The notes under the pieces were generated by a model, which was given only the letters and a program-made list of their open reading frames with translations, had not been told where the DNA came from and made no database searches. Positions 1 to 12,079 of a stretch of 64,000 nucleotides of DNA are shown here, in pieces. The stretch is from Aurifilum marmelostoma (Eukaryota; Ascomycota; Sordariomycetes; Diaporthales; Cryphonectriaceae): NCBI GenBank assembly GCA_027559495.1, contig JAMXSV010000024.1, forward strand, positions 1,984,001-2,048,000, given 5' to 3'. Both the position numbers and the translations under genes were made by a program. Within the stretch, counting starts at the first letter, position 1. Each line of letters begins with the position of its first letter.

Positions 1-1895
1 GGCTATGTTGCAGATCTGCCGTACGTTATACTGCTTCTTGTACAGCCTCATCAACTTCGATATGCACCCTGCATTCGCCGTGCAGATGCGCCGCGGTGAT
101 ACATGCGCCGGTAGTGGCGATGCTGAAGGGCTGTACTTTAGAAACGGACGAAATAGATGGATATACTGTAGGTGATAGAACATACTGGGTTGAGGGGCCC
201 TGAGGTTAGCACAAGCAACAATAAAGTAGCATAGGCGGAGCAGGAACATACTGCATGAGAATCACATTTGGCAGCTGGCCTTCTCTGGGCTCGAACTCCT
301 TTGGGAGCTCATTGCGCCAGCCCTCGAGCTGTCTGTGCAGCTCGCTGAGCTTTTTGAGCTCGACCGCCTTGCCGCTCGACCTGCCGATATGCTTCGGATG
401 GTAAAAAAACAGCAACAGGTCACTGCTGATCTCACAGAGCTTGGACAGCTGCAGACCAATAGCTCGTGTGCGGGCAGGCTGCCTCAGCGTCTCGTCGAAG
501 CCGCTGTCCCGGTATGGGGCCCAGGAATCACCGTCCTCGTCTGGGTATACCTCGTACTTGGATACATCGTATGAGTTCTTGGGCAGCTGGGGCAGACGCC
601 CCAGGTAGTTGGACCAGGTCTTGTCGAAGAGAAAACAGCCCCAAAACGTGATCTTCCTGGCGTCTACTTCGCTCTCGTCCATTTGACCCTTGTCTCCCGC
701 AATGGTACCCGGGTCCATATTCAAGCCGACGTCCTGGGCCATGCGGAAACTCATGCCGCTGTAGACCCACCCCCTCGCCTCCCGGCCGCAGCCGGCCTCG
801 CGGACAGACATGAGGGCCAGCGCCTGGGTAGTGGTGAGAGATGGGATCGTGTACTCGTCATTGTCGAACACCAACCTCTTGGCCTCGGCAAAGAAGTGAT
901 CGCCCTTTGTGCGACTTTCCCCAGGAACAGCGCACGCGCCCGACACGTCTGTGAAGTGGCAGCCGAGAGCAAGCATGGCGTTGACCAACGGAGATGAACA
1001 GTACACAGACACTCTCGGCACCTTTGCTGGTTTCCCCTTGAGGAAATCCTGCCAGAACAGCCTTTTTGAGAGGGTCGTGAAGAAAGGATAGTGCCAGTTC
1101 CAGTACATGTTGAGCAGGTGTGTCACCAGCGCCTTATCCTTGGTGACTTCCGACCAGCTAGTGAAGGGGTCTCCGTCCTGCTGGGCGTCCGGCTCGTCCG
1201 GCTCCGCTGCCGCTTCATGTTCCTCGCCCTGATAGATGAGATGGGATGTGCCACCGATGTAACGAACCACGCCATTCCTCACCCTCAGCTCTCCCATCTT
1301 CCTCGCCAAGTCCCTTTCCCCATCCACAGGCTTACTGACGGGATCTCCCACAGTAAAATCGTCGTCAATTGCGCCTCCTTCTCCTCCTTCTCCTCCTCCT
1401 CCTGCTGCTGCTGCTCCGCTATGAGCGGCCCAATCCTCCTTCGATATGGCATCGGCGACGGCGTCGAGGCTGTCGCAGGTGCGTATCCTCCTTACGATCT
1501 CGGGGACGTCGTCCTCGGCGGCATTGAGAATGGCCTCGATGAGAACCTGCAGGGTTGAATTTTTGGCCTTGGAGCTGTCGACCCTCTCACGATAGACCCC
1601 CCTTGCGACGGTGGTCCGAATTTGGATCGTAGATGCACTCGGTATTGTAGACGGATCTACACGCTGCACAGCTCGGCAGGGCCCCGTCGCACTTGGACTT
1701 TCTCTTCCTACAGGCGACACATGCCGTACTGACGCACCGTCGTTTCTGATTCGTAGGATCGGCCCGAGACCTCGACTTCTTCTTTGTCACAGGCTGCTGC
1801 TGCTGAGCGGACCGAGAACCCACCGAGGAGGAAGGATCGCCAGCGTCTCGAGGCTGCTGCAGGGACGCGGGCTGAGGACCCGAGGAGGGTTCCAT
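1..1895 (-). CDS. Zn2Cys6 transcription factor, NirA/NIT4-like (5' complete, 3' end outside window; one apparent frameshift)
   Basis: Fungal binuclear-cluster regulator that should bind DNA in the nucleus. The start is ATG at 1895. Six zinc-ligand cysteines lie at residues 59, 62, 69, 76, 79 and 87 (spacing C-X2-C-X6-C-X6-C-X2-C-X7-C), followed by the linker PNSDHRRKG and a helix (STLQVLIEAILNAAEDDV) of the kind seen in NirA/NIT4 nitrate regulators. A fungal_trans middle-homology region follows (from about FTSWSEVTKDKALV through RMAQDVGLNMDPG). A 52-bp intron (251..200, donor GTATGT, branch GCTAAC) joins to an exon reading FYHLQYIHLFRPFLKY, which continues past base 1. The frame breaks at the 6-C run 1597-1602: five bases would give HRRKGVYRERVD, and the corrected exon length then matches the splice phase. 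The NirA-like label rests on resemblance. The target pathway is not shown by neighbours. Confidence 0.8.
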
Positions 1896-4349
1896 TTTTG
1901 ATGCAGTACCTCACAACAGCGAGATTGGCCTGTCTGGGGGGACGGGGCAACACAGCTGATCCGCTGAGATGAGCCAATAGAAAGAGAAGAGGCGGGGTGT
2001 GTTGGCTGCCAGCAACACGAGTCCGCGGAGTTGTTCGTTTTTTTTCGGTGGTGACACCCTCCGAACAAGGGGTGTGGATAAATGGATGTGCGCTTGAATG
2101 TCAGGAAAACAGAACATAAAAACATAAACCCCCTCACACAAACAACATACACATACACACACGCACACGCACACGCACACGAGAGTAACCTCGTCTTGAC
2201 TGTATAAAGATGTAGGAGAAACTTGTCGATCCCTCAAAGGCTCGGGGTGTCCTTTCTCTTTTTTTTTTTTTTCATCAAAGCTGGGATTCGCGCGAGCTTG
2301 GCGTGGCCGATGCGAGCACGCTTCAGGCTGACCATATAAAGGTCAGATATGGGGCTTCACTCTAGACTGATGATGATCCGTTTCCTCGGCAGCGTTGGCA
2401 AAGGAGCACTAGCAGAGTAGCGAGCGGCATATGTGCTCAGTGGCGTCTGGTCCCGTCCAGTCAAGGTTCGTAACTTGGGGGTTCCATCTGGCACAGACCA
2501 GTCTTGATGGCGTTCTGCGCGGCGGATCTTAACCGACCACCTGGACGAGAAAGGCCACAATCAAGCAGATACCGGCCCGACCTGCTGCTGTGAGCACGTA
2601 TAACGCTGCTTCTATTGGAGATGAGAAGCGCTGATCGACCTTGAGGGCTGGGAGGAGAGAGACTATCCTTGTCCCACCGAGTTATTGATGTGATGTGGGA
2701 CTGCGCATCGGCTCTGCGTCGTCGTGGTAGGAGACAGAGGAGGCGAGACTCTCGTGGGAGAAGAGCAGGGCCATCGGGGGGTTGAAGGATCATGCAACGG
2801 TCCGGACCTTCTGCTGCGGGCCAGCCGATGGCCCAGGTCTGATCAGGTTGCTGAGGCCAGGAACAGAGGGTTAGGGTCACCGAGTTGGGCCATGGCTGCA
2901 AGACTATTGAAGAGGGGCGTCTGAGACAAGTTTGGGTGGAATGTCAGCTATCGATTGGCCTTTCGGATTCATGGCGCCAAGGGGTAAGCTGTCTGGCTGC
3001 GTGGTAATGCTGAGACATGACGATGAGCCCAAGTCTCATATAGCGGGGTGGCCAAGTCAAACATCGAGTCGGAAGCTGAGTGTCGGAGGCAGCTCTGAAC
3101 CCCAGAGTGTGCTGTGAAGTATGTACGCCATTGGATCGATTCAAGGGAGGAAGAAGACAAATGGGCGAGAAAAAGGAGAGGAAGAGGAGGAAGGTGTTGG
3201 TAACAATCATGATGACAAGGCAGGAAGTCCTGGCTTGCAGCTGTCTTCTCAAGGTCATTCATCCTCCCATCGTATGCATGTAGTAGGTGCTCTTTCCTTC
3301 TGCACTTACCAATGCTCCTTCCTTTTTTCCTAGCATCCGTCGCTGGGCTTGGATCTAGAGAAAGAAGGGAGGAACAAACGTAACAGAAGGAACACTTCCC
3401 TCTTTCCACACCAGTCTACGTATAATGAGCATGACGACCCAACAGACATTCTTGACCAGCAATCAGGTGGTCTATTTCTCACCGTGTCACTTACACCAGT
3501 GAGGCTCTCACTGTAGTGCTGTTTTTTGGTGCCTCAACATCATCCAACCCACGCAGACATGAGATTTGATGTCTATCCGAGACATATATGATGTGTCATG
3601 TACACCAGCCCGGTTTTCACCTACTTTGTCTGATTCTCCTACACATCAGCAACCATGGCAAATCTACAGAAACACTTGCTGATTGGACGAAGAAAGAAAG
3701 AAAGAAAGAAACGGCAAATGCATGAAATCAGTAGGATCGACAGCACCAATGTCAACGTACAGTAGTACGCACATGACAGCCACTTGGTCAGGTCCAGCGT
3801 TCGGCCAGGACTGCACCGAAAGGGTCAAGGAAGCAAGTTGTAACCTCCTCTTCCCCCGCATGCGCATGCAACTGCGCCGTATTTAATCTGGGGAACAGGA
3901 CGATACCCCCTGAGGGGGTGTACTTAAATTAAGCGAGCCCTCTACTACTTGCCCCCAAACTTCTCACGGGCCGCTTGGTGTTCCTGGTAATTCTTCTCTC
4001 TCTATTTTGCCTCCAATCAACATTAAATCATCCCCTCACGGTCTATCACTCCTCGCTACTCTATCCGGGATACGCCGCCTCACCTTGCATTAGAACCAAA
4101 GATTATTGGAGACAGGGGGAGGAGAAGCAGCAGCATCTTTGCCGTCATGCTGCAGCAAGCATTTTAGGAAATATCCTTGAATGATGTATATGTATATATT
4201 CAAACCAAGACGCCCTCAAGAGGGCTCCTTTCCCTCCCTCCATGATGATGATGATGATGAAGAGGAAGAAGCCCGCGTTCATTCGCCCCCGCCCCATCCT
4301 ACAGAGGCAAAACAGTCGTAGATCGTCACCATTGACATACGTCAACACT
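1896..4349. other. Intergenic region, divergent promoters of the Zn2Cys6 regulator and GH28 gene
   Basis: No convincing gene. Short open frames here lack codon bias, introns and family resemblance. It holds a CA-rich microsatellite at about 2147-2180, a poly-T run near 2260, a (GAAA)n-like stretch at about 3690-3710, a STRE-like palindrome at 3905-3919 and a TATA-like TATTTAA at 3880-3886. The last two are plausible GH28 promoter elements. Confidence 0.6.
3905..3919. promoter_or_regulatory. Palindrome of two inverted C5/G5 arms upstream of GH28
   Basis: ACCCCCTGAGGGGGT has 7-bp inverted arms around a single central G. It contains one CCCCT and one AGGGG, the core of stress-response elements bound by Msn2/Msn4/Seb1-type zinc fingers. 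It lies about 430 bp upstream of the GH28 start codon. The regulator is inferred, not shown. Confidence 0.4.
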
Positions 4350-6098
4350 ATGGCTGCTCACATGAGAAGTCTTCTCCTTCTGGGCCTCATTGCCCTGCCA
4401 TCTATCACCTCCGCGAGCGCCCCCCTTCCCATGAAGAAACCTCGCAGCCCAGCCAGCACCGGCAAGACCTGCACCCTCACACCGCTGGGCAGCGGCCAGG
4501 ACGACGTTCCTCAGATCCTGGCGGCCTTTGACGAGTGCAACAACGGCGGCACTGTCGTCTTTCCCGAGAACGCGACCTTCTACATCGCGACTCGCCTGAA
4601 CCCGGTCCTGTACGACGTCACGATCGACTGGAAGGGCGAGTGGCTGTTCTCGGACGACCTGGATTACTGGCGCAACAACTCGTACCCCATCGCATTTCAG
4701 AACCACCATGCTGGGTTTGTCATCTCGGGCGATAGGATACACCTGAACGGCTACGGCACCGGCAAGATCAATGGGTCGGGCAACACTTGGTATACCGCTG
4801 AGGCGGGCGATACCCAGCCTGGCCGGCCCATGCCTTTCGTCTGGTGGAACGTCTCAGACGTCCTGGTTGAGCACTGTAGGTTTTCTTTTTTTTTTAGAAA
4901 TTATTATTTTTCTTTTCATCCACTTCTAGGCCATTAACTTGTCAATGCTAATAATGACTTGCTCTCCTGCGCATACATATAATTAGTCACCGTGACCCAG
5001 AGCCCGCTATGGTCCATCAATATCATGAACGGCACCGAGATGTGGTTCGATGACATCTACGTTAATAATACTGCCCTGGACGCTCCTTATGGCACCAACT
5101 GGGTGCAGAATACGGATGGCTTCGATACCATGGATGCCTACAACATTAGGCTCACCAATTTTGTATATCAAGGGTAAGTTACACAGTGAGAGATAGGAAG
5201 TGGAGAGGAAAGAAGGTGTTTGGGGGGGGGGTACAATTTGCTAATGCTCGAAACTTATCACAACAGAGGAGACGACGCCATAGCAATCAAGCCTCGCTCG
5301 TATAACGTCTACATACAGAATGTGCGTTTGCTGACCACAGAACCTCCTGTCCCCCCCCCCCCCCCAACTCTCTGCAGCACTCAAACGACTGACTTGGTTC
5401 CCACTTAGATCACTGTCCACGGCGGCAATGGTGTCGCCATTGGCAGTCTGGGGCAGTATCTAGAGGACTCATCGGTCGAGAACGTCATAGTGAAGGATGC
5501 CCAGATCCTCACCTACAACGACGATATGGAGACAGGCGCTTACATCAAGACCTGGGTCGGCGAGCTGGTGCCGCAGAGCAGCTATGAAAGTGATTACCAG
5601 CCGCGAGGCGGGGGCTGGTGAGTTCTGTGCCGCCAAAGCACTTCTCCAACATTTCCTTTCCCGGTCGCTCATGAACTCATGTCTGGAAAAATATAGGGGC
5701 GTCGTCACAAACATTCTCTTCGAGAATTTCTACCTCCAGGGCCCGTCGGTCGGAATGGACATTACCCAAGGCTCTGGTGATAATGGTAAGCGCCCGGGTA
5801 CAACCACCCTTCTCTCCACGCTCAGACAGCTGACATCCGGGTCTGTGTAGGTTCCTATGCCGGCACCTCCAACATGTTGGTCTCCAACGTGGCCTTTGTC
5901 AACTTCACCGGCTGGGTCAACTCGGCCACCCGCACCGCCGCCGTATCGTGTTCCACCCGAAACCCCTGCTACAACATTGCCATGAGGAATATCAGCTTGG
6001 ACCTGCTGCAGAATGGCACCGTCGCTGAAGGAGCGGTGGGGACTTGTTCCTATACAGCTGAGGGTGGTGTGTATGGTATGACGGGGTCCGGGTGCTGA
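4350..6098 (+). CDS. Secreted GH28 glycoside hydrolase, probable exo-polygalacturonase
   Basis: Predicted to trim pectin outside the cell by hydrolysing alpha-1,4-galacturonic linkages. Exons: 4350-4875, 4987-5173, 5267-5321, 5409-5617, 5697-5785, 5851-6098, giving 437 aa, with every junction GT..AG and in phase. ATG 4350 (or 4362) precedes a signal peptide (MRSLLLLGLIALPSITSASA); the upstream run of ATG codons at 4242 is rejected because it would bury the signal peptide. Right-handed beta-helix motifs: NTDGFD, GDDAIAIK (the two acidic motifs) and YIKTW, where family members often have RIK. The usual GHG histidine motif reads GGNGVAIGSLGQY, with Asn in the His position. That substitution and the conserved SLGQYLEDSSVENV stretch suggest the exo-acting branch and not an endo-polygalacturonase. 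There are several N-glycosylation sequons. It is convergent with the La gene. Confidence 0.9.
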
Positions 6099-6555
6099 AG
6101 AGAGGCCATTTGAGTACTGTAACAAGAGATCACGAATCATCAATGTTGATTTCTGGCCTCCAGAATATCTAAGAAAGCCTTAGAGGCTCTCGAGAGGCTA
6201 ATTGCCTTTTACGCATGACATGTCGTCGCCAGATCTATGCTCCTATCCTTCTGGAGCCAAGCTGGACTTGCGGATGACCACTGCTGCTGGGGCAGGGGCG
6301 TGCGGCTCCCCCCCCACAAAGAAATAAGGAGCTCGCTCATCTCCTCTCGCCTCCATGGAAAATGCTTTATTAAGCCGTCCGTATAACGCCGTTTACCCCC
6401 ATCCAGCCAATTTGCCCTTCCTTCAGAGGATTTGTTCTTTTTAAAGAAAGATGAATGCCAATGGGCGATGCCAACAGACCACGAACCGGGTATCAATCAG
6501 TTATCTGACTTTTTATCTCTCTCCCATCTCATACTCTTCCACGGCAGCCACACTA
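6099..6555. other. Convergent 3' intergenic region, GH28/La
   Basis: Holds the 3' ends of two convergent genes. I see no additional gene or RNA. Confidence 0.6.
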
Positions 6556-7834
6556 TCACTCGGTCGCCTCGACAGCAGCAGCCTCGGGCTTGGAGTCGAT
6601 CTTCTTAGCGGGGGGCTCTTCGGTGGAGGCGGGCTCATCTTCGCGAGCGCGCTTGGCATTCTCGCTGCCGCCATCGCGCTTGTCGTCACGGTCCCGGCGG
6701 TCACGACCACCACGGCCACGGCCACGGCCGCCACGACCGCGACCGCGACCGCGAGCAAACTTGTTCCCGTTCTGGCGGTCCTCGGCCTTGCGAGCCTTCC
6801 AGTCGTTGGGGTCGGAGTCGCGGTTGTGGAAGTTCTTACCGCCACGACCACGACCGGTACGGCCCTCAAAGAAGGCGCGGCGCTCGGTGGGCTGGAGCTT
6901 CCCCTCCTCGATGAGCTTGTTCTTCTCGTCGACGTAGTCTTGCTTGGACATGATCTTCAGGTCGTGGCCCTTCCACTTGGGCGGGGGTCAAGGGCCAGGA
7001 ACGCCTTGGCCTGCTCCTCGGTCTCGAACTCGACAAAGACGGAGCCCTTGAAGAGGTTGTCGGGGGTGCGGCGCAGACGAATGGCGTTGACAGTGTCAAA
7101 CTTGGCAAAGAAGGCCTCGATATCGAACTGGGTGGAGGGCTGCTCGTCGCCGAAGCCCTTGACGTAGACGGAGCACGGCATGAGCTTGCGTGCCTTGGTG
7201 GGGTCGTAGGCGACCTTGCGGCAGACCGTCTCGTGGCCCTCCTCGCCGGTGACATCTAGGGTGGTGCTGTCGCGGAGGGCCTTGACGACGGCGGAGTAGG
7301 GCTGGAAGCGGCGCATTCGGCCAAAGAGGTGGATCTTGGAGATCTCGACTGGCTTGTTCTCAGTACCACCGCAGAGATTCCAGAGGAACTCGTCCTTGGG
7401 CAGGTTGTTGTCGGAAAAGTAGAACTCGACCTGGAGAGAATATGAGTGTTAGTGCGAAAGCATGGGTCGCGTGCAAGACTGGGTGCAAATCGTACCTGCG
7501 CCCGGATCTCAGATGGGTTGTCGGACTGTGGCAGAACAGATGGGTCGAACTTCTTGTTCTTGCGGGCGTTGGTGTAGGCGCGCGCCTTGGTCTTCAGCAT
7601 GCTGGTGTCCTTGTCCTCGGTCTCCTCCGTAGAACCAGCCTCCTTGGCTCCCTCAGTCTTGGGCTCTTCGCTCTTGACATTCTCTGCCTCGACGTTGTCC
7701 TTGTCCGCCTCGTCGGTAGCAGGGGCAGCCTCTGCAGCAGCGGTAGACTCGGTGGCAACAGCCTCGGGGGCAGTCTCAGGAACAGCCTCGACAGGTGGCT
7801 GGGCAGCCTCAACATTGACAGTCTCGTCAGCCAT
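6556..7834 (-). CDS. La RNA-binding protein (La motif plus RRM), with an apparent frameshift
   Basis: La/Lhp1/Sla1-type nuclear protein that binds the 3' oligo-U of new RNA polymerase III transcripts. ATG 7834; exons 7834-7496 and 7430-6556 (65-bp intron). An acidic Ala/Glu-rich N-terminus of about 85 residues is followed by a La motif (SEIRAQ, then VEFYFSDNNLPKDEFLW), an RRM (SVYVKGFGDEQPSTQFDIEA...KGSVFVEFETEEQAKAFLALD), then KWKGHDLKIMSKQDYVDEKN and an RGG-rich basic tail ending in an acidic stretch. The frame slips at the 5-G run 6983-6987, just after ALDP. One more G (six) restores ALDPPPKWKGHDLK and makes the total 1215 nt (404 aa). No splice sites explain the slip. It is divergent from the uS4m gene. 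Confidence 0.9.
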
Positions 7835-8574
7835 TGTGGTAGTGTTGGACGGGTAGAGGATGCGTTTGCTGATTGAGTGTGGCCGCTGCGGATGAAAGGC
7901 GCCTCTGAGGAATGGAACGCTCTCGTTGACTGCAGAGAGAGAAAAGTCAAAGTATCTTGAGGGAGGCTGCAGACGACAAAAATATAAGGTCAGGCGGGTC
8001 GTGGGGTAGCTCTTAGATCGTCAACAGACTGTGGTGCCTGAGGAATGTCCCGGAAGTGATCACACAGTCACAATGATTTGTGGTAAACCTCTGGTCTGGC
8101 TGGCTTGCAAAAATCTTAGAAAAGACAATAAAGCCTATGACTGACTGGACATGGAAGAATAATTTGACAATTGTGCAAGAAGAAATGCACAGACTGTTGT
8201 TGTGGTGAGAAAAAAGTGAAGAGGGGTGGAAGAGAGGTAGTAGAGGGAAGGCAGATCACTAGCAAAGGCCCTTTTTTTTTTTTTCCTCCCTCCCCTTCTT
8301 TTTTTCCTCTGGCTGACCTGCAATCAATCCGTATCGATTGCAATGATAGCGGGCTGTATACCCCACATGCCCCCAACTTTCAGTGAGCTCCAGGCTGAGG
8401 CTGCAAGTGGTCCGTGCGTGCTTCCATTCTAAATTTTGGTAAATCGCGACAGGACAAAATCGCGACTGCTAAAGGTCCAATACGGCACCTGCACATTTAC
8501 TGGCTGGTCATCTCACCACCAGAAAAGCCCCAACTTGACCTGGAGCTTGTCGATCCAGCCCTACCACACTCAAG
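7835..8574. other. Divergent promoter region, La / uS4m
   Basis: Spacer of 740 bp between two divergent start codons. It holds poly-T and T/C-rich tracts (about 8270-8310) and no credible gene. Confidence 0.6.
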
Positions 8575-10282
8575 ATGAGGTTGAGGAGGACTTTCAATTA
8601 TCACCACCTGAAGAAGGGGGGTAAGCAATCCCATAAATTTCATATTCTCGTCATCTGATTGCTTGCGACATCATGCCAATCAGCCCTGAAAGACATTTCC
8701 AACTTTTGGGGGCGCAAATGACATGCTCAACTGACGCTTCCTTGCTCCAAATTACAGAGAGTCCGAGCCACCTGGAACAAATACAACCTCTACAACCTCT
8801 CCAAAGTCGAACGGACCATTCCCAACTTCATCCGCCGGACCTTCTTCCAGCAAAAATGGACCGCAAAGGCCCTGACCCGCGCCTACCACGGCGAGCACAT
8901 TCGAGAGTCCAAATGGAACCGCATGTTCAGCCGCCGCCTGCAGTCCGTCGTCAACATGGATCCCGTCTATATGGCGCTGAATGATGGTTCCGAGCAGGCC
9001 ACAGGTCGAGGTTCGGGCCGCGACAAGCCCCGGGCGGAGGACGTGACGCCCTGGCGCGAGAGAGGTCAGACGCGCAAGCACAATGTCAAGGGCTTGCCGC
9101 TACCGGTTCATGCCGACATGACGGAGGTCCAGGTTGACGCGGTTCGTAAGGCCAACAAGGGCGGACAGAATGTGCAGCAGTCCTCCTCGCAGACGCCTTA
9201 TATGAACATGACATTTGCGCCGCTCGAGAGGAGAATTGATGTCGCCATCTTTAGGGCCCTGTTTGCGAGCAGCAGTCGGCAGGCGCGACAGTTCGTGATC
9301 CATGGTGCCGTCAAGGTCAACGGGCAAGTGGTAGGTAGCCCACCAGTGCTTCTCTTGACCTGCTAGTGTGTGGAAGAGTCATTAGCAGCTGACTTGTGCG
9401 GTGTTTGTGCAGATGACACATCCGAGTTACCTCCTCAACCCTGGTGACATGTTTCAGGTCGACCCAGATATGGTCATGTACGCAACAGGCAGGAAGAAGC
9501 ATACACGTGTAGAGGCAAAGGAGGGCAAGCCACAAGGCACAGACCAAGAGGCAGAAGAGCCCGAGGACGCATCAGAAGGCTCAGAAGAAGCCGCCGCTGA
9601 GGACGCGGCCGAAGCAGACGCGGCCGAGGCAGCACCAGAGGCCGACAAGGAGCAGGTGGCAAAACAACTAAAGGTCCTCTCCATGATGGCGAAGGGCTTC
9701 CTCCAGGCGGAGAAGGGCGATCTCTCCGTCAAGAAGAAGCAGCAGATCCGGTCCTTTGTCAAGGAGGCCCGCAATATCTCGTCGCAAATGGGCCGAAAGG
9801 ACGGCCAGAACGCCGTCACCAACGACATTGTCGGCATCATCAACTCAATGCTCAAAGAGCTCGTCATCAACGACCCCACTGCTGCGAGCCGCGCCGAGAA
9901 ATCCGGCGCATTCTCCGCCGAGGCGACTGCAGAGGCTGTTGCCGCCGCGGACGCAGCCAAACCAGCTCCACCACCACCGACACAGGAGGAGCCCGTGCGC
10001 TACGATATGTCGGACGAGGAGGCGAACCGACTGGCACAGATGGTGCGCGAGTACGAGGAGAACCCAGTGGACGAGAGCAAGCCATATCTTACACCGTGGC
10101 AGCCAAGGCGCTATATGAGCCCCTTTGCGTTTATCCCGCGATACCTCGAGGTGAACCAGAACATATGCGCCGCTGTGTACCTGCGGCATCCGGTCGCGAG
10201 ACAGGGTTACGCCGAGGTGCCAAGTCCGTTCCCGCCGAATGTGATGCAGCTGGCTTTCAACTGGTATCTGAGGAGGAGGTAG
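8575..10282 (+). CDS. NAM9: Mitochondrial small-subunit ribosomal protein uS4m (NAM9/MRPS4), one probable homopolymer error at exon 1
   Basis: Structural protein of the mitochondrial 37S subunit. Exons: 8575-8620, 8758-9330, 9413-10282. Diagnostic stretches are WNKYNLYNLSK near the N-terminus, FFQQKWTAKALTRAYHGE, and the S4 RNA-binding domain (ERRIDVAIFRALFASSSRQA...HGAVKVNGQV | MTHPSYLLNPGDMF). An Ala/Glu-rich insert and a charged helix follow. The C-terminus (PFAFIPRYLEVN...LAFNWYLRRR) matches fungal NAM9. The exon 1 donor follows a 6-G run (8616-8621). With five Gs the junction is phase 0 and reads KKG|RVRATWNKYN, giving 495 aa. As written, the phase fits only if the acceptor moves 4 bases to 8761. 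Confidence 0.92.
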
Positions 10283-12079
10283 TGGCCGGAGGCTGGCCTG
10301 AGAAAGAAAATAAATTTAAATGTAGTACAAGTCACGCGGAGAAAAAGAACTTGTAGGGGAACCCAGGCGGCAGCTCAGAGGTGGGACGTCCATATGAGAC
10401 TAATTTCGAGGAGTCGTTACAGAGGCCGCTCACTCTGGGTATCAGTAAATGAATCTTGAGCTGGTATACCTTGTATATACTCGCCCGCTCTTCTGTGGAG
10501 GGGCCTCATTTGCAACAAGGATCCTAGATGTGGGTGTATGAACGGCACATCGAGACAGACGAGAATTAAAAAAAGAAAGCGTAAATGTAACACTACTTGA
10601 CGAAGCACATCTATCTACCTGTTTCCTTGTCCGCCTCTCTGCCGCCAAGTCATCTTATGGTGATGAAGACTCTCTCCGCATGTCAAGGTCGGATTTTCAA
10701 CAGAGGATTTGTGAGGGACAACGATGGCACGTGAGCACGCGAGCAGCCACAAGAGTGTGCGCTACTGCCGCTGGTGCTGATGGTGGTGCATGTCGTGTTG
10801 TGTCTGGGCTTAGCTTACCCCGTGATGTGCGATATCAGCCTCGCCGTTGCTGCTAGTTAAGACGCCGCCGCCTTGTCTTGAGACCGACGGCACAGCCAAA
10901 CGGCCCGCCCGGCACTCGGCTGACGCCTGATCCAGCTTTCTCTTTAACCTTATCATGTAGAAGGATTGGATGCGTGGATCCTTTCGTGCTACCAGTGGTA
11001 TGGGGCCGAGCACTTCACCAAGTATGAGCGCACAAACAAGTTTGTGATGGATATCCATCATTTTCTGACTCTGAACCACTAGACTAAAAGAAGAGCTGCA
11101 GGATGACAACAAGGAAAATACTGTAGTAGTAGTAGTAGTAGTAGTAGTCGACACTGAACGGGCCGGAAAAGGAAAAAACGTGCTTGAGGCAGGGGGTATG
11201 TAAATAGAGAGAGAGCCTTCAAATGCGATCCCAGCTCCTTCAACGAGATAACGACTTCGAGAATCCGGACGGATCCGCACCTCCCATGCTCGTGGGGTTA
11301 TCCATCCGACCATCCGGTCTCACACATCCTCACGTCTCATTTCCCCAGTCACTGGGCACCACAATCGATGCTCCCCGTCCCCACCACACAGCACACATCC
11401 CGACTGAGCGCCCCATATAGAGAACCCGCTGGGGATTCATTCAACGCCCCCAGGAGATATGAGAAGAAATTTTCCCCCGAATGGTTGGTCGTGGGGCACC
11501 ATCGAAAGTGGACTAGGTCCTTCCGGCGAGGATGGATGCTAAAGTCCGTCGTGAATTATAAGAAGTCGTATATCTCAAGTGTCGGCTCGACAGATATCTC
11601 TGAACAAGTAATGAAAAGAAGAAAACAAAGGCCAGCGCTGTCCGTACGCGTGCGCCAGGAAAACCGTAAATGCCGAGTCGACTCCGGATCGAATGGGAGG
11701 AAAAGGTGTTCTAGGCGGTCTCTGAAAGGGTGCAGGGGACCTTTGCTTGGAAGATGGCTGAAGACCAGATCGTATATCGCACAAAGTGGTTCGAGGATCC
11801 TGATCTGAGCTGCAAGTGACGATCAAGCCACTGGCAGCAAAGAGATTGTCGGTATGGGTATGGTTTGACAATGCCCTTTCGCATGACACGCCTGGTTGCC
11901 AGGTCCCACCTGTAGGACGGATCCGGTTGGCCGAGCCATGTTAGACTTTTCGACGATTAAGTAGGTTGAGATTAAACTGAGAAGAAAGAGAAGACAGAGT
12001 TGGAAATCGGCGGTTTGGTTTGGCGAGGGCATGAGGCGTGCGCGGGCATGATGTTGAAGAAAGTCAGGAGAGAGGCTGT
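10283..12079. other. Convergent intergenic region, uS4m / septin
   Basis: No gene supported across 1.8 kb. The 167-residue minus-strand frame at 10810-11313 is low-complexity and crosses a triplet repeat. Contains the (GTA)n microsatellite at 11123-11148. Confidence 0.6.
11123..11148. repeat. (GTA)n microsatellite
   Basis: About 8.7 uninterrupted copies of GTA. It lies between convergent genes, so it is probably neutral and length-variable. Confidence 0.9.

Noticed and set aside
10810..11313. 167-residue minus-strand open frame with a Thr run
   Set aside because: The Thr run is the (GTA)n microsatellite; the remainder is unstructured and lies between convergent 3' ends.
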